Assembly (NCBI RefSeq): GCF_900101845.1
Contig: NZ_FNAM01000022.1
Coordinates: 1 to 64,000, forward strand
Length of the DNA stretch: 64,000 bases
Direction: 5' to 3'
From: Sporomusa acidovorans
Lineage (GTDB): Bacteria; Bacillota; Negativicutes; Sporomusales; Sporomusaceae
This document shows positions 1-10,000 of this stretch, piece by piece. The notes under the pieces are model-generated. The model saw only the letters and a program-made list of their open reading frames with translations. It made no database searches and had not been told where the DNA came from. The position numbers and the translations under genes are program-made. Positions within the stretch are counted from its first letter, which is position 1. Each line of letters opens with the position of its first letter.

Positions 1-218
1 CTCAATATTTGGCTAATTCAGAAGAAGGACGTTCTACCGGTGCTTTAGATTTGGTGATTCATTACCTTGTTACCGAAGTATATAAAGATAAAATCTATTT
101 TGATTTTGGCATTTCAAATGAAAAACAAGGTCGTTTTTTGAATACTGGTCTTATTGCGCAAAAAGAAGGTTTCGGTGCTAGAGCAGTGGTTCATGATTTT
201 TATAGTTTAGATATTTAA
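1..218 (+). CDS. GNAT-type N-acetyltransferase, C-terminal end only
   Basis: The reading frame is open from the left edge and ends at a TAA at 216-218, so only about the last 72 residues are present. The stretch containing FDFGIS, GRFLNTGL and GFGARAVV is typical of the C-terminus of GNAT acetyltransferases found in deoxyamino-sugar clusters. The next two genes encode a 3,4-ketoisomerase and a PLP aminotransferase, so transfer of an acetyl group to the 3-amino sugar nucleotide (FdtC-like role) is the natural inference. The N-terminal acetyl-CoA site lies outside the window, so the family call rests on the C-terminal motif and context. Confidence 0.6.
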   Translation, partial: QYLANSEEGRSTGALDLVIHYLVTEVYKDKIYFDFGISNEKQGRFLNTGLIAQKEGFGARAVVHDFYSLDI

Positions 219-231
219 GTAGGTGATAATC

Positions 232-651
232 ATGAGTGGTTTACATGATTGCTGTATTATTGATTTGCCTAAAATTACAGATCCGCGAGGAAATTTAAGC
301 TTTATCGAAGGTGCACAGCATATACCATTTGAAATAAGACGTGTTTACTATTTATATGATATACCGGGTGGCGAAACACGTGGAGGCCATGCGCATAAAG
401 AGTTGCAGCAATTAATTGTTGCAATGTCAGGTAGTTTTGATGTCATTCTGGATGACGGGTATAATAAGAAAACGTTTAGTCTAAACCGAAGTTATTACGG
501 TTTATATTTAACAAATATGGTATGGCGTGAAATAGTCAACTTTTCCACTGGAGCGGTCTGCATGGTCTTAGCATCAGAGCATTATGATGAAAGTGATTAT
601 TTTCGGGATTATAGAGAGTTCCGCAATGCAGTAAAGGAGTGGCACATTTAG
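232..651 (+). CDS. dTDP-4-keto-6-deoxyhexose 3,4-ketoisomerase (FdtA/QdtA, WxcM-like cupin)
   Basis: A cupin-fold sugar isomerase of about 139 residues, the usual length for FdtA/QdtA. It carries the early ITDPRGNL motif, the [16 protein letters not shown] segment with the conserved histidines of WxcM-like isomerases, and the MVWREI segment. The enzyme moves the keto group of dTDP-4-keto-6-deoxyglucose from C4 to C3 to prepare amination. I chose the ATG at 232 because an AAGTAGGTG ribosome site lies just upstream; the GTG at 223 falls inside that site. It follows the acetyltransferase by 13 bp and its stop is one base from the next start, so the three genes are one operon. Whether the product is Fuc3NAc or Qui3NAc cannot be decided. 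Confidence 0.87.
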   Translation: MSGLHDCCIIDLPKITDPRGNLSFIEGAQHIPFEIRRVYYLYDIPGGETRGGHAHKELQQLIVAMSGSFDVILDDGYNKKTFSLNRSYYGLYLTNMVWREIVNFSTGAVCMVLASEHYDESDYFRDYREFRNAVKEWHI

Positions 652-652
652 C

Positions 653-1759
653 ATGAATATACCATTCTTAGATTTAAAAGCACCCTATCAGGAATTGAAG
701 AATGAATTAGATGCTGCTTATACGCGAGTAATGAATTCTGGCCGGTATTTACTTGGAAAAGAATTAGAGCAGTTTGAACAAGAGTTTGCAGCATATTGTG
801 GAGTAAAACATTGTATTGGTGTAGGTAACGGACTGGAAGCATTGCATTTGGTACTAAGAGCATGGAACATTGGTGCAGGTGACGAAGTAATTGTACCTGC
901 TAATACTTATATAGCTACTTGGCTAGCAGTGTCTTATGCTGGTGCTGTACCGGTTCCGGTCGAACCAGATGAACATACATTCAATATTAATCCTGATAAA
1001 ATTGCAACTGCTGTGACCAAAAGAACTAAGGCGATTATTCCTGTTCATTTATATGGGCAGGCTGCTAATATGCAAAAAATCATGACTGTTGCCCAAAATT
1101 ATAATCTAAAGGTTTTGGAAGATGCTGCTCAAGCTCATGGTGCCGAATATGGCGGCAAAAAGGTCGGGGGTCTCGCCCACGCAGCAGGATTTAGTTTTTA
1201 TCCGGGAAAAAATTTCGGTGCCATGGGAGATGCTGGTGCGATTACGACAAATGATGATAAAATTGCTGAGAAAGTGCGGCTGTTGAGAAATTATGGAGCT
1301 AAAATAAAATATGATCATGGAGTTAAAGGTCATAATTCGCGGATAGATGAACTGCAAGCGGCCTTTTTGAGAGTAAAACTTAGATATTTAGACTCATGGA
1401 ATGAAAGACGCAGAAAAGTTGAAGCTTGCTATTTTCGGCAATTGAAGGATACGGATTTGGTATTGCCAATCGTAGCAGATGGAAATCGTCATGTTTGGCA
1501 TTTGTATGTAGTGAGAACAAAAATACGTAGTTTGGTGCAGGAGCATTTTGCGCAAACGGGGGTTGGAAGTTTAATTCATTATCCTATTCCTCCTCATTTA
1601 TCAGGTGCTTACTCTGAAATGGGATTACAAAAGGGATGTTTTCCAATAACAGAGCAATTGGCTGATGAAGTACTTAGCTTACCTATGGGGCCTCATCTTA
1701 CTGAACAAGAGATTAACTATATTTGCAGTCAATTAAAAGTGTTATGTAATAAGTCATAA
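653..1759 (+). CDS. DegT/DnrJ/EryC1 PLP-dependent sugar aminotransferase (FdtB/QdtB-like)
   Basis: A complete 368-residue sugar aminotransferase. It begins with the family's [14 protein letters not shown] motif, has [12 protein letters not shown] near residue 81, the PLP-contacting [10 protein letters not shown] near 155 (Asp157) and the Schiff-base lysine in [14 protein letters not shown] (Lys186). It probably transfers an amino group from glutamate to C3 of the 3-keto sugar made by the preceding isomerase, giving a dTDP-3-amino-3,6-dideoxyhexose for cell-surface glycans. It is the last gene of the run; no convincing terminator directly follows. Confidence 0.9.
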   Translation: MNIPFLDLKAPYQELKNELDAAYTRVMNSGRYLLGKELEQFEQEFAAYCGVKHCIGVGNGLEALHLVLRAWNIGAGDEVIVPANTYIATWLAVSYAGAVPVPVEPDEHTFNINPDKIATAVTKRTKAIIPVHLYGQAANMQKIMTVAQNYNLKVLEDAAQAHGAEYGGKKVGGLAHAAGFSFYPGKNFGAMGDAGAITTNDDKIAEKVRLLRNYGAKIKYDHGVKGHNSRIDELQAAFLRVKLRYLDSWNERRRKVEACYFRQLKDTDLVLPIVADGNRHVWHLYVVRTKIRSLVQEHFAQTGVGSLIHYPIPPHLSGAYSEMGLQKGCFPITEQLADEVLSLPMGPHLTEQEINYICSQLKVLCNKS

Positions 1760-2095
1760 GCAAAACCTCCAAGGTTATCAAGGTCAGCAGATAATTTTGT
1801 GTAATTCGGGTTTCTTTGTGGCAAGAAATAGTGGCTTTTTAAGCAAATTCGTTCATTGCCCCTTGTTAAATCTAATCCCTAGACAAGACGGAAGTATGCG
1901 CGCGTTAGCGTGAATGCTTCTGTCCTGGCTGGGGAATCACACTTTTAAGGGCCAATTAACCTGTGTAGCGATCTTCGAAAAGTATAAATGGTTCAAAAAC
2001 ATATCCCAATCACCGCAACGTTGAATTCACTTTTTTACAATATTACTCGACGCTAAGTATAAGATTTTGCGTAAAATCCGAGAGAAATTGTTTTC
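1760..2095. other. Intergenic region with one imperfect hairpin
   Basis: No gene seen between the converging sugar-nucleotide operon and the primase-like gene. The only structure I see is a long imperfect hairpin at 1887-1924: the arms GACGGAAGTATGCGCGC and GCGTGAATGCTTCTGTC pair through most of their length if G-U pairs are allowed, around a GTTA loop. There is no T-run after it, so it is not an obvious terminator. Confidence 0.4.
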
Positions 2096-2887
2096 TTATG
2101 TTCCTGTTCCTCTGTCCTGGCGTGACGCATTCGGGACAGTTTTTACCAACTCATCATACACCAACCCAAACTGCCGTTCCGAAACCGTTTTATTAGTCAT
2201 ATAATGTTCAAAATACTTCCACGAATCCTCCTCATTTAATAGTATCCCGTCTGTTGTCTTAATATGTGAGAAGCTACCGGTTTTAATATGTTTTGAACCG
2301 AAGGCCCGCAGCGAGATATTTTTCACAAAGCGCGGGTTGGGATTCATGTTAATCTTGATGGCATGGTAATCATAATGATTGAAATGCAAAGAAGCCAGCG
2401 TTCGGGCCGAGATTTGGATCATAAAGTCTAATAACAACTGATTGGCAATTGGCCGTTCAAAACGCAACCACACGTGATAGCCGCGACCACTCTTAACACT
2501 GACGGCTTCCATGCCATATGTTCCGAGATGCTGTTGTAGATAGTCGACGGCAAGCTCTATTTCCGGTATGATTTCGTTATTATTTTTCTTATAGTTATTG
2601 TCTATATTGAAACATAGTGTGTTATTGGCTGTTTCATTGAAGTATAAGCAGACATTATAGTCTTGGTTTACATGTCCTTGCAACAGACTTTGTCTACGGT
2701 GCCCTGGGACATTTAATAGCCTGTATTTGTGGATAAAATGGTTTTCCATCTGTACATAATCTAGCGTTTCCCCTCCAGCCGTCAGATCTTTGACAAACTC
2801 AAATCCATAATTTTTAGTTTCCAGTTTCACTTTATCTTCGCACATAGCTTGATAGAATGCAGATAATAATTCTACTCTTGTATCCAT
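2096..2887 (-). CDS. Archaeo-eukaryotic primase (PrimPol)-like protein
   Basis: 263 residues. The best clues are SGRGYHVWLRF near residue 128, which matches the sxH motif of archaeo-eukaryotic primases, and an FxID segment (FNIDNN) near residue 93 at the place of metal-binding motif I. The later RAFGSKHIKTG stretch resembles the basic segment after the core in this superfamily. Motif I reads NID where DxD is expected, so activity may be altered. No helicase, zinc ribbon or integrase is attached. The start is an ATG with GGAG eight bases upstream, and the gene overlaps the end of the HAD gene by 16 bp, implying translational coupling. The superfamily call is moderately secure; the function is unknown. 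Confidence 0.55.
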   Translation of the reverse strand: MDTRVELLSAFYQAMCEDKVKLETKNYGFEFVKDLTAGGETLDYVQMENHFIHKYRLLNVPGHRRQSLLQGHVNQDYNVCLYFNETANNTLCFNIDNNYKKNNNEIIPEIELAVDYLQQHLGTYGMEAVSVKSGRGYHVWLRFERPIANQLLLDFMIQISARTLASLHFNHYDYHAIKINMNPNPRFVKNISLRAFGSKHIKTGSFSHIKTTDGILLNEEDSWKYFEHYMTNKTVSERQFGLVYDELVKTVPNASRQDRGTGT

Positions 2888-3444
2888 TGTTTAATCTCCT
2901 CAAATTGGGTAAACCCTTTTGCCGTTTGGTAAACAATTGAACTATGCTTGGTCATAATCGGGTAAAAGACCTGGATGCCATAGTGCTCACCATAGGTAAT
3001 ATTTAATAGATCATCATCAATTAAATAGGGCACATCCCATAACTTACAAAAAACAATTTTATTAAGGGCCATAACTAGGTAATCATAGGGAATCTGGTTT
3101 TCATACAGCCATTTTTTCGTACATTCTCCTGCTAAACGCAAATTTCGTTTTGTGCAAATAACTACTTTCCAATCATTCGCTTTTAACCAGTTCATAAATT
3201 TTACGCCATCCGCATTGGCTTGTGCGAGCGGATAACATTCTTCGTGAATGCGATGTCGAAAATCAGAAAACTTATTCGTTAAAAATTTGCTTTCAGCAAA
3301 ATCATCGCGCTTTACCAACTTAAGATAGTGAGAAAATTTTTCCTGCGATATGCCGTATGAATCTTTGAATATAAACGTAGACTGGGCTAAGGTATCTGAA
3401 AAATTGTTCAAAACGTTGTCGATATCAACAGCTATTACTTTCAT
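2872..3444 (-). CDS. HAD-superfamily hydrolase, 5'-nucleotidase type
   Basis: 190 residues with HAD motif I as VDIDNVLNNFSDTL (DxD at the N-terminus), motif II as VVICTKRN and an acidic motif IV LIDDDLLN. The layout resembles the NT5C/YqfW-like deoxynucleotidase-type phosphatases. I start at the ATG at 3444, preceded by TAGGTG. It is first in a two-gene unit, with the primase-like start lying inside its last codons. A nucleotidase joined to a primase-like protein suggests a role in nucleotide or nucleic-acid metabolism, but the substrate cannot be inferred. Divergent from the PIN-domain gene across 142 bp. Confidence 0.65.
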   Translation of the reverse strand: MKVIAVDIDNVLNNFSDTLAQSTFIFKDSYGISQEKFSHYLKLVKRDDFAESKFLTNKFSDFRHRIHEECYPLAQANADGVKFMNWLKANDWKVVICTKRNLRLAGECTKKWLYENQIPYDYLVMALNKIVFCKLWDVPYLIDDDLLNITYGEHYGIQVFYPIMTKHSSIVYQTAKGFTQFEEIKQWIQE

Positions 3445-3586
3445 ATAACACACCTACTGCATTTGAAATAGTAAACAAAGATTAAATATTACCTGGTTAT
3501 AATTTAAGACAGATCATTGAAATGGAATAGAATTCATACTATGGTGCAATGAACGGGTAAAGCAAAGATAAAGGGAGCGTAATAAT

Positions 3587-4696
3587 ATGCAGGCTATAGT
3601 CCATTATGTTAATGAAGAAATAGTAAACATAAAGAAGCTAATGAATAAGTTCATGGAGTTTTCCAATATTGTCCGCTGGAACTACTCAAAGATAGTAGTG
3701 TCAGGGGCTGGCGACTATCAATGGGAAGTGTTGAACGATAATGGGCGAGAGATTCAAAACCAATTACGCGGCCATTATGCCCATTTAATAAAATGGATTC
3801 GATTTTTGACAACTGATATGGCGAGTACTCAGCAACGTAATTTGAATGTTTCAATTCAAACGGTACAGAACCTCATTGAACAGAATGGATTTCTTTTTAA
3901 AATGGATAAAGATGAACAGCTTAATTATGCGGTGAAATCAATGGATTTATTGTTTGATTTAGTATCATCAGCATACGAAGTGACGGAAGATTACTGTATA
4001 ATGATTCCCGACAGCCGCACTTTGCTTGCTAATCCGGAGTTTGAGAAATGGACATTTGAGGGAATAGAAAAATTTAAAATATTATTATTGCCGATAATAG
4101 CAAATGAGCTTGATAAAGCGCCTGCAAATGATGAAATTAAAAATAAAATACTAGATTATACAAAACGCGGAAATCTTTTAGACGGCGTAAAAATTAATGA
4201 GAAAAATAGCATTCAGTTTGCTGGTAATTTGCAAATAGAAAAAACACTACCCTGGCTAAATCTGAATGACCACTATGATAGCATAATTGCAGCTTACTTT
4301 GAAATGGTAAAAACAAATCCGCATACCCGGGTAATTCTTGTAACAAAAGATGCAAACCTGGCGGAAAAAGCATTCTCATTAAACGTTACCCATATGAAAC
4401 CACCTGCCCTAAAAATTGACAGTACACCAATAAAGAGCAGCGAGCCAGTAGCGGATATAAAACCCGCTGTTCAACCAGTGAAGCCAGCTCCGTCAAAAGA
4501 TAAATCCCATAAGCCTATGCCGCCACATGCGGATAATAAGCCTGAGAAACCAACAAAAGTTACAATTCCACCTAATATACAAAATCAACCACCTGCAGGT
4601 ATGAAACCAAGACCACCTAAACCTAGGATTAAGTCTAGGCTTAATAATAATGTGAAACCAGATAGCAAATCATCAAGGATAAAAACGAAACGGTAA
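3587..4696 (+). CDS. PIN-domain protein with Pro/Lys-rich tail
   Basis: 369 residues in three parts: a helical N-terminal region (1-130), a PIN-like nuclease domain (about 135-265), and a low-complexity tail rich in proline and lysine (about 271-369). Candidate metal ligands of the PIN fold are Asp142 (IPDSRTLL), Glu174 (IANELD), Asp228 or Asp231, and Asp255 (VTKDANLA). PIN domains are mostly metal-dependent ribonucleases; the basic tail may bind RNA or a partner. It starts at an ATG behind AAGGGAG. No antitoxin-sized partner lies next to it, so it is not a plain VapBC pair. A terminator follows at 4793-4833. Confidence 0.6.
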   Translation: MQAIVHYVNEEIVNIKKLMNKFMEFSNIVRWNYSKIVVSGAGDYQWEVLNDNGREIQNQLRGHYAHLIKWIRFLTTDMASTQQRNLNVSIQTVQNLIEQNGFLFKMDKDEQLNYAVKSMDLLFDLVSSAYEVTEDYCIMIPDSRTLLANPEFEKWTFEGIEKFKILLLPIIANELDKAPANDEIKNKILDYTKRGNLLDGVKINEKNSIQFAGNLQIEKTLPWLNLNDHYDSIIAAYFEMVKTNPHTRVILVTKDANLAEKAFSLNVTHMKPPALKIDSTPIKSSEPVADIKPAVQPVKPAPSKDKSHKPMPPHADNKPEKPTKVTIPPNIQNQPPAGMKPRPPKPRIKSRLNNNVKPDSKSSRIKTKR

Positions 4697-4792
4697 TACG
4701 GTGTAAATCCCGGTTAATGATGGTATGGCCTATTTTTATCATTATCTCATTTTATTATTGGAATAATCTTAAGTTAAATATCTGATAGGAGG

Positions 4793-4833
4793 CAGCAGTC
4801 CGGATTTTTGCAATTCCCGGGCTGTTGTTTTTT
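4793..4833 (+). terminator. Rho-independent terminator after the PIN gene
   Basis: Arms CAGCAGTCCGG and CCGGGCTGTTG pair over 11 positions (two G-U) and are followed by six T. It lies about 100 bp past the PIN stop and before the MarR promoter region. Confidence 0.7.
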
Positions 4834-5037
4834 GGCTTTACTTTAGGTTTACCATATAAACTTTTCTTTTTGGTTCAGATACAAGTTCATGGTATATGGA
4901 CTTTATGCTGCCTTCGTGCTAAACTATCATCAAATACTGAATATTAACAAAAATATAAAGTAATATATTATATATAGTTTATAATTATCAACAATATACA
5001 GATGCAATATAATAATGCCAAGGGGGAGGAACTTATT
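4834..5037. promoter_or_regulatory. AT-rich promoter region of the MarR gene with operator-like motif
   Basis: Very AT-rich. The motif AGTAATATATT at 4959-4969 recurs with one change as AGTAATATACT at 5715-5725, in the promoter of the RND operon. A motif shared by the regulator's own promoter and the adjacent pump promoter is what one expects of a MarR operator, but AT-richness alone could produce it. Confidence 0.35.
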
Positions 5038-5481
5038 TTGGATAATAATGAAAGAAAAGAGGTTGCTGGGGATATACTTCAACTGGTGTTTCAACTTCAA
5101 AAAAAAGTTATGAGGCATGTGATGCAGGAATCTAAATTAGATGTCAGCCCGTTGCAAGTGCATGTGCTGGATACCCTTAAGGAGGAAAAGATCGCCACAA
5201 TGACAATGATGGCCAAAGAAACACGGATGCCCAAAACACAAATGACACGTATTATCGACAAATTAGTGACTCAGGGCCTTGTTCAGCGGGAATATGACGC
5301 TGCCGATAGACGAATTATTAAAATCAAGCTTACCGAGGCCGGCTTAACGTTAGTAGATTGCATTAAAGCAGAAGCTGTCGAGGTAGTGAATGAAAAACTC
5401 AAAATTTTGGATGATAAACAGTTGACAAGAATAAAGGAAAGTGCAAGCCGGATGTTTGAGGTAATTAAGGGACTCCCCTGA
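5038..5481 (+). CDS. MarR-family transcriptional regulator
   Basis: 147 residues with the winged-helix core of MarR proteins: DVSPLQVHVLDTLKEE, MPKTQMTRIIDKLVTQGLVQRE (recognition helix) and the wing DAADRRIIKIKLTEAG with the family's DRR signature. I start at the TTG at 5038 because AGGGGGAGG lies just upstream; the in-frame ATG at 5002 lies before that site. It probably represses the RND efflux operon that starts 400 bp downstream in the same direction and may be released by a small ligand. Its own terminator separates it from the pump genes. Confidence 0.87.
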   Translation: MDNNERKEVAGDILQLVFQLQKKVMRHVMQESKLDVSPLQVHVLDTLKEEKIATMTMMAKETRMPKTQMTRIIDKLVTQGLVQREYDAADRRIIKIKLTEAGLTLVDCIKAEAVEVVNEKLKILDDKQLTRIKESASRMFEVIKGLP

Positions 5482-5529
5482 CAGAAGAATTAATCCACGC
5501 AAAAATGAAGATAGATGTACGGTGTTGCT

Positions 5530-5571
5530 AAGTGCAAGTTCTGCAAAATTGTAGGGTTTGCATTTTTTTAT
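5530..5571 (+). terminator. Rho-independent terminator after the MarR gene
   Basis: AAGTGCAAGTTCT pairs with AGGGTTTGCATT (several G-U pairs), followed by a run of seven T. It separates marR from the efflux operon promoter. Confidence 0.6.
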
Positions 5572-5653
5572 TTGTAGTGGATTTGATTTGGGTCTGGGGC
5601 GCAGTAGATTAGTGCCGGCAACTGTAATGCAAAAGGATGTCGCCAAATTTTCG

Positions 5654-5714
5654 TTGACAGTAGAATAGTAAAAAGATAATATATGCGTATAGTTAATATT
5701 AGTTAATTATATAC
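5654..5714 (+). promoter_or_regulatory. Sigma-70-type promoter and dyad operator of the RND operon
   Basis: TTGACA at 5654-5659, a 17 bp spacer and TAATAT at 5677-5682. Directly downstream, at 5687-5714, GTATAGTTAAT faces an imperfect inverted copy (GTTAATTATATAC). This covers the expected transcription start, a classic repressor position, so binding of the MarR protein here is likely. Confidence 0.6.
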
Positions 5715-5874
5715 AGTAATATACTTTAATTTAAAAATAACTATAATATAAAATTAACATTTATTAGATATCATGGTTTTTGCGATCCCTTGTCGCAAAC
5801 CCATTGATTTTCATGCTGGTAATTTGAAATAGGCAATTACCCTGAAATAAGATTTTAAGCAGGAGGAATGGCAA

Positions 5875-7038
5875 TTGAGTAGCAGAGGTTCAAAAAAATT
5901 GTACATAGGATTATTTTTGATAGTTATTGCGCTGGGAGTGGTTGTTGCCCGCAGCGGAATATTGTCTAAAACTCAGCCGGCTATGGCTCAGGCTGTAGCG
6001 GTGAAGGCGATGCAGGTAATAACGCGCGATACGCCGGTCAATAGTGAATTTGTGGGACAGGTAAGAGCAAAAAGTGAAATAAAAGTCATGTCCAAAATTT
6101 CCGGCAATATTGTGGAAAAAATGGTTAATGGCGGTGATAACGTTTACAAGGGACAACCGTTGTTTCGCATAGATAATAAGCAATACCGGTCAGCAGTTAA
6201 TTCAGCCAGGGCCACGTTGAATAAATCGCAAGCAACGCTAAACAATACCCGGATGGATGTTGCGCGCTATCAAAAATTAGCGGCAGTAGACGGGATTGCC
6301 CGGCAGACGCTAGACTCATACATAGCTAAGGCTGAAGAGGAGGAAGCAGAAGTAGAAGCTAATCAGGCCAATTTGCAGCAAGCCATGGAAGCTGAGCAGG
6401 ATACGCTAATTATTTCACCGGTTGACGGCCGGATTGACGTGAATGATGTAAGTCTTGGTTATTATGTGGTGGCCGGTTCCACTACAATGGCTACTGTATC
6501 TTCGATTGACCCTATCTGGGTACAGTTTAGCATGAGTGAAAATGAATATTTAACATTTATTCGAAGCGGCAATGGTACACTGCCGGAGTCTTTCAAAGAT
6601 CACTTAAAATTGGTTCTCAGTGACGGCAAGGAATATTCGCTTATTGGGCATGTAGAGCAAATTGACAAAGGAATAAATGATACGACCGGCACGATTACCA
6701 TCAAGGCTAGTTTTGATAATCCACAAAGATTTTTGCTGCCGGGGATGTTTGCCCGGGTAGTTGTGCAGGAAACTGTGCGGCCGGGAGCTTTGCTGATCCC
6801 CCAGAAGGCGGTAAAGCAGGTATTAGATAATACGTTCGTTTTTGTCGTAACCGATGATAATAAAGCAGAAAGCAGGCAGGTAAAGCTGGGAGAGCGTATT
6901 GGCGATATGTGGTTGGTAGAAGATGGACTTAGCACTACGGACCGGATTGTGGTCGAGGGAATTGACAAGGTAAAACAGGGAAACGATCTGCAAGTAACCA
7001 TGGTACAGCCGGATGAACAGACTCCGGCCAGGCAATAG
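5875..7038 (+). CDS. RND efflux periplasmic adaptor (HlyD/AcrA family)
   Basis: 387 residues. An N-terminal hydrophobic segment (about 10-28) is followed by the barrel-sandwich/lipoyl motif GQVRAKSEIKVMSKISGNI, a coiled-coil hairpin (about 105-170) and the LIISPVDGRIDV return strand, then a beta-barrel and a membrane-proximal domain with LLPGMFARVVV. This is the standard AcrA/MexA order. The TTG start at 5875 has AGGAGG eight bases upstream; the nearby ATG at 5869 is out of frame and stops after four codons. It bridges the inner-membrane pump encoded 12 bp downstream to an outer-membrane channel. No TolC-like gene is present in the window. Confidence 0.9.
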   Translation: MSSRGSKKLYIGLFLIVIALGVVVARSGILSKTQPAMAQAVAVKAMQVITRDTPVNSEFVGQVRAKSEIKVMSKISGNIVEKMVNGGDNVYKGQPLFRIDNKQYRSAVNSARATLNKSQATLNNTRMDVARYQKLAAVDGIARQTLDSYIAKAEEEEAEVEANQANLQQAMEAEQDTLIISPVDGRIDVNDVSLGYYVVAGSTTMATVSSIDPIWVQFSMSENEYLTFIRSGNGTLPESFKDHLKLVLSDGKEYSLIGHVEQIDKGINDTTGTITIKASFDNPQRFLLPGMFARVVVQETVRPGALLIPQKAVKQVLDNTFVFVVTDDNKAESRQVKLGERIGDMWLVEDGLSTTDRIVVEGIDKVKQGNDLQVTMVQPDEQTPARQ

Positions 7039-7050
7039 GGGGCGCTAGCT

Positions 7051-10000
7051 ATGGCTAATTTTTTTATTAACCGCCCTGTGTTTGCCATCGTGTTATCCAT
7101 TATTATTACCCTATTGGGCACAACGGCTGCCTTTACTCTGCCGGTTGCGCAGTATCCGCAAATTTCGCCGCCAACAATTTCGGTCTCTACTACCTATCAG
7201 GGAGCGAACGCGGATGTTGTTGATCAAACAGTTGCCCAGGTTATTGAGGAACAGGTAAACGGGGTTGAAGATATGGTTTATATGTCCTCCACCAGTACGG
7301 ACTCAGGTTCTTATTCACTGAACGTACAGTTTGAAACCGAGAAAAATTCCGATACGGCATCTGTACAAACACAAAACAGGGTTTCTCAGGCTAATGCTTC
7401 GTTGCCTGGTACGGTGCAAACAACCGGAGTTACCACCCGCAAAGCCTCGCAAGATATGTCCATGATTTTTACCCTTTGGTCGCCAAGTGACAGCTATAAT
7501 GCCAATTTTTTAAAAAACTATGGAACTATTTATCTGATTGATGATATCAAACGGGTAAAAGGTGTTGGCGAGGTAGATGCATTTGGCTCAGATTACAGTA
7601 TGCGGATTTGGCTGCAGCCGGAAAAGATGGCACAACTCGGGATTTCAGTCGATGAAGTGACTTCCGCGATTGAAAAGCAAAATGTCCAGGCGGCTGCGGG
7701 GGCATTTGGTAAAATGCCGGCGGCGTCTGATCAGCAATTCCAGTATACGGCCAAAGTAAAAGGTCGTCTCACGGATGAAAAAGAGTTTGAAAATATCATT
7801 GTCCGTTCGCAATCAGACGGTTCCTTTGTCCGGATTAAAGATATTGCCCGGGTGGAACTTGGCAGCAAAGAATATAATTTTGACAGCTTGATGAACGGCC
7901 ATGTGGCTGCCGGCTTTGCCATTAAGTTGACCAGTGATGCCAATGCTTTAGAGACCATCAGTAACGTAAAAGCCGTACTGGAAAAATCATCCAAGAATTT
8001 TCCCGGTGATATGGAGTATAAAGTTGTTGTCGATAATACCGAATTCGTACGCGAATCCATGCTGGAAGTCGTTAAAACTTTTGCCGAAGCACTGTTGCTG
8101 GTTGTCATCGTGGTTTTTGTGTTCCTGCAAAGCTGGCGGGCTACTTTAATTCCTTTGCTGGCAATTCCCGTATCGCTTTTGGGTACTTTTGGCGCCTTTA
8201 GTGTTTTAGGATTTACGATCAATACTCTTACCCTGTTTGCGCTGGTGCTGGCCATCGGGCTGGTTGTTGATGATGCCATTGTTGTTATTGAAGCGGTCGA
8301 ACATCATATGCGCTATTCCGGTCTTTCCCCCCTAGCGGCCACTAAACGGGCTATGAGCGAAGTTTCCGGCCCGGTTGTTGCGATTGCCTTTGTGTTGGCG
8401 TCAGTATTTATTCCGGTTGCATTTCTAAGTGGTACTACCGGGATTTTATATAAGCAATTTGCTTTAACCATTGTGGTATCGATGGCCCTGTCAGCCATTG
8501 TAGCTTTGTCACTTACGCCGGCCTTGTGCGTGCTTTTGCTTAAGCCCGATGAAGAACAGGAACATAAGGGCGTATTAGCTCGTTTTTTTGGCCAATTTAA
8601 TAATTGGTTTGAAAGAAATTTGGCCCGCTATGGCAAGGGATTAGGCAAACTAATTCCTAAAGCCCGCTTGTGCCTGGTTCTGCTTGTGGTGTTGCTTATT
8701 TTGACCGGAGGAATATACAAACTGGTGCCTTCATCCTTTGTGCCTGATGAAGACCAGGGCTTTTATATAACATCGATTACGTTGCCGGAAGCATCCAGTT
8801 TGAATAGGACGATTGAGGTCATGCGCCAATTTACCGAAAAAGTCAGTGCACAGCCCGGCGTTAAAAATATTATGTCGTTATCCGGTATGGATATCATGGG
8901 GGGCGGCACCAAGACAAATGCCGGCGCGATGTTTGTTTCCATGGATTCTTGGGATAAGCGCCAAAAACCTGAATTGCAGCTAAAGGCTGCAATTGGCCAG
9001 ACTTTTGCGAGCGGCGCCCAATTTCCGGAAGGTACAGTCATTGCCTTTACCCCACCTAGCTTACCGGGATTGGGAATGGTAGGCGGTTTTACTCTGATGC
9101 TGCAAGATCGAAGTGGTGGCTCACTGAATGATTTGGACAGCATGGCCCAAAAATTCGTGGCGGCCGCCAAAGAGCGTCCGGAGATTGCTTCGATTTCGTC
9201 AACTTTTAAAGCTAATACGCCGAGCTATGAATTTGAGGTAGACAGGGAGAAGGCTGAACAACTGGGCGTGGCGGTTGATGATGTATTTACGGCGTTGCAG
9301 GTATTCCTTGGTGGTACGCAGGTAAATGATTTTAATAAGTTTGGTCGTTCTTACAAGGTTACCGTGCAGGCCGAAAATACATTTCGTGGTGATGTAAATG
9401 CAACCCGGTTTCTTTATGTAAAAAGCGCCAATAATGCAATGGTGCCGTTAAACACACTCCTTAAACCCAAGCAGATTAATGCACCAACGATTATTACCAG
9501 GTTTAATGGCGTAAAAGCGGTTCAAATCAATGGCACACAAGCGGCCGGATACAGTTCCGGACAGGCTATGACCGCCCTGGAAGAAGTGGCGCAGCAAACT
9601 TTATCTAATGGCTATACCTATGAATGGTCGGGGCAGAGTCGCGAGGAAAAACTCGCCGGTTCGCGTACGGCAATTGCCTTCGGGATGGCAATTGTATTTG
9701 TCTTTCTATGTTTGGCTGCTCTGTACGAAAGCTGGAGCGTCCCGTTCGCGGTATTGCTTTCCGTGCCAACTGGTGTGTTTGGGGCTTTCCTGTTTCAATA
9801 TGTATGTGACTTAGAAAATAGTGTTTATATGCAAATCGGGCTAATTATGCTGATTGGATTGGCTGCGAAAAACGCGATATTAATCGTTGAGTTTGCCAAA
9901 GTCAGGGTTGACAAGGGGATGAATCCGGTTGAAGCTGCGATTGAAGCCGCGAAACTCCGTTTGCGGCCCATTATCATGACATCCTTAGCCTTCATTATTG

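Noticed and set aside
6600..7121. 173-codon minus-strand open frame over the adaptor/pump junction
   Set aside because: Shadow of two well-supported plus-strand genes; low-complexity Ser/Thr composition typical of reverse frames.
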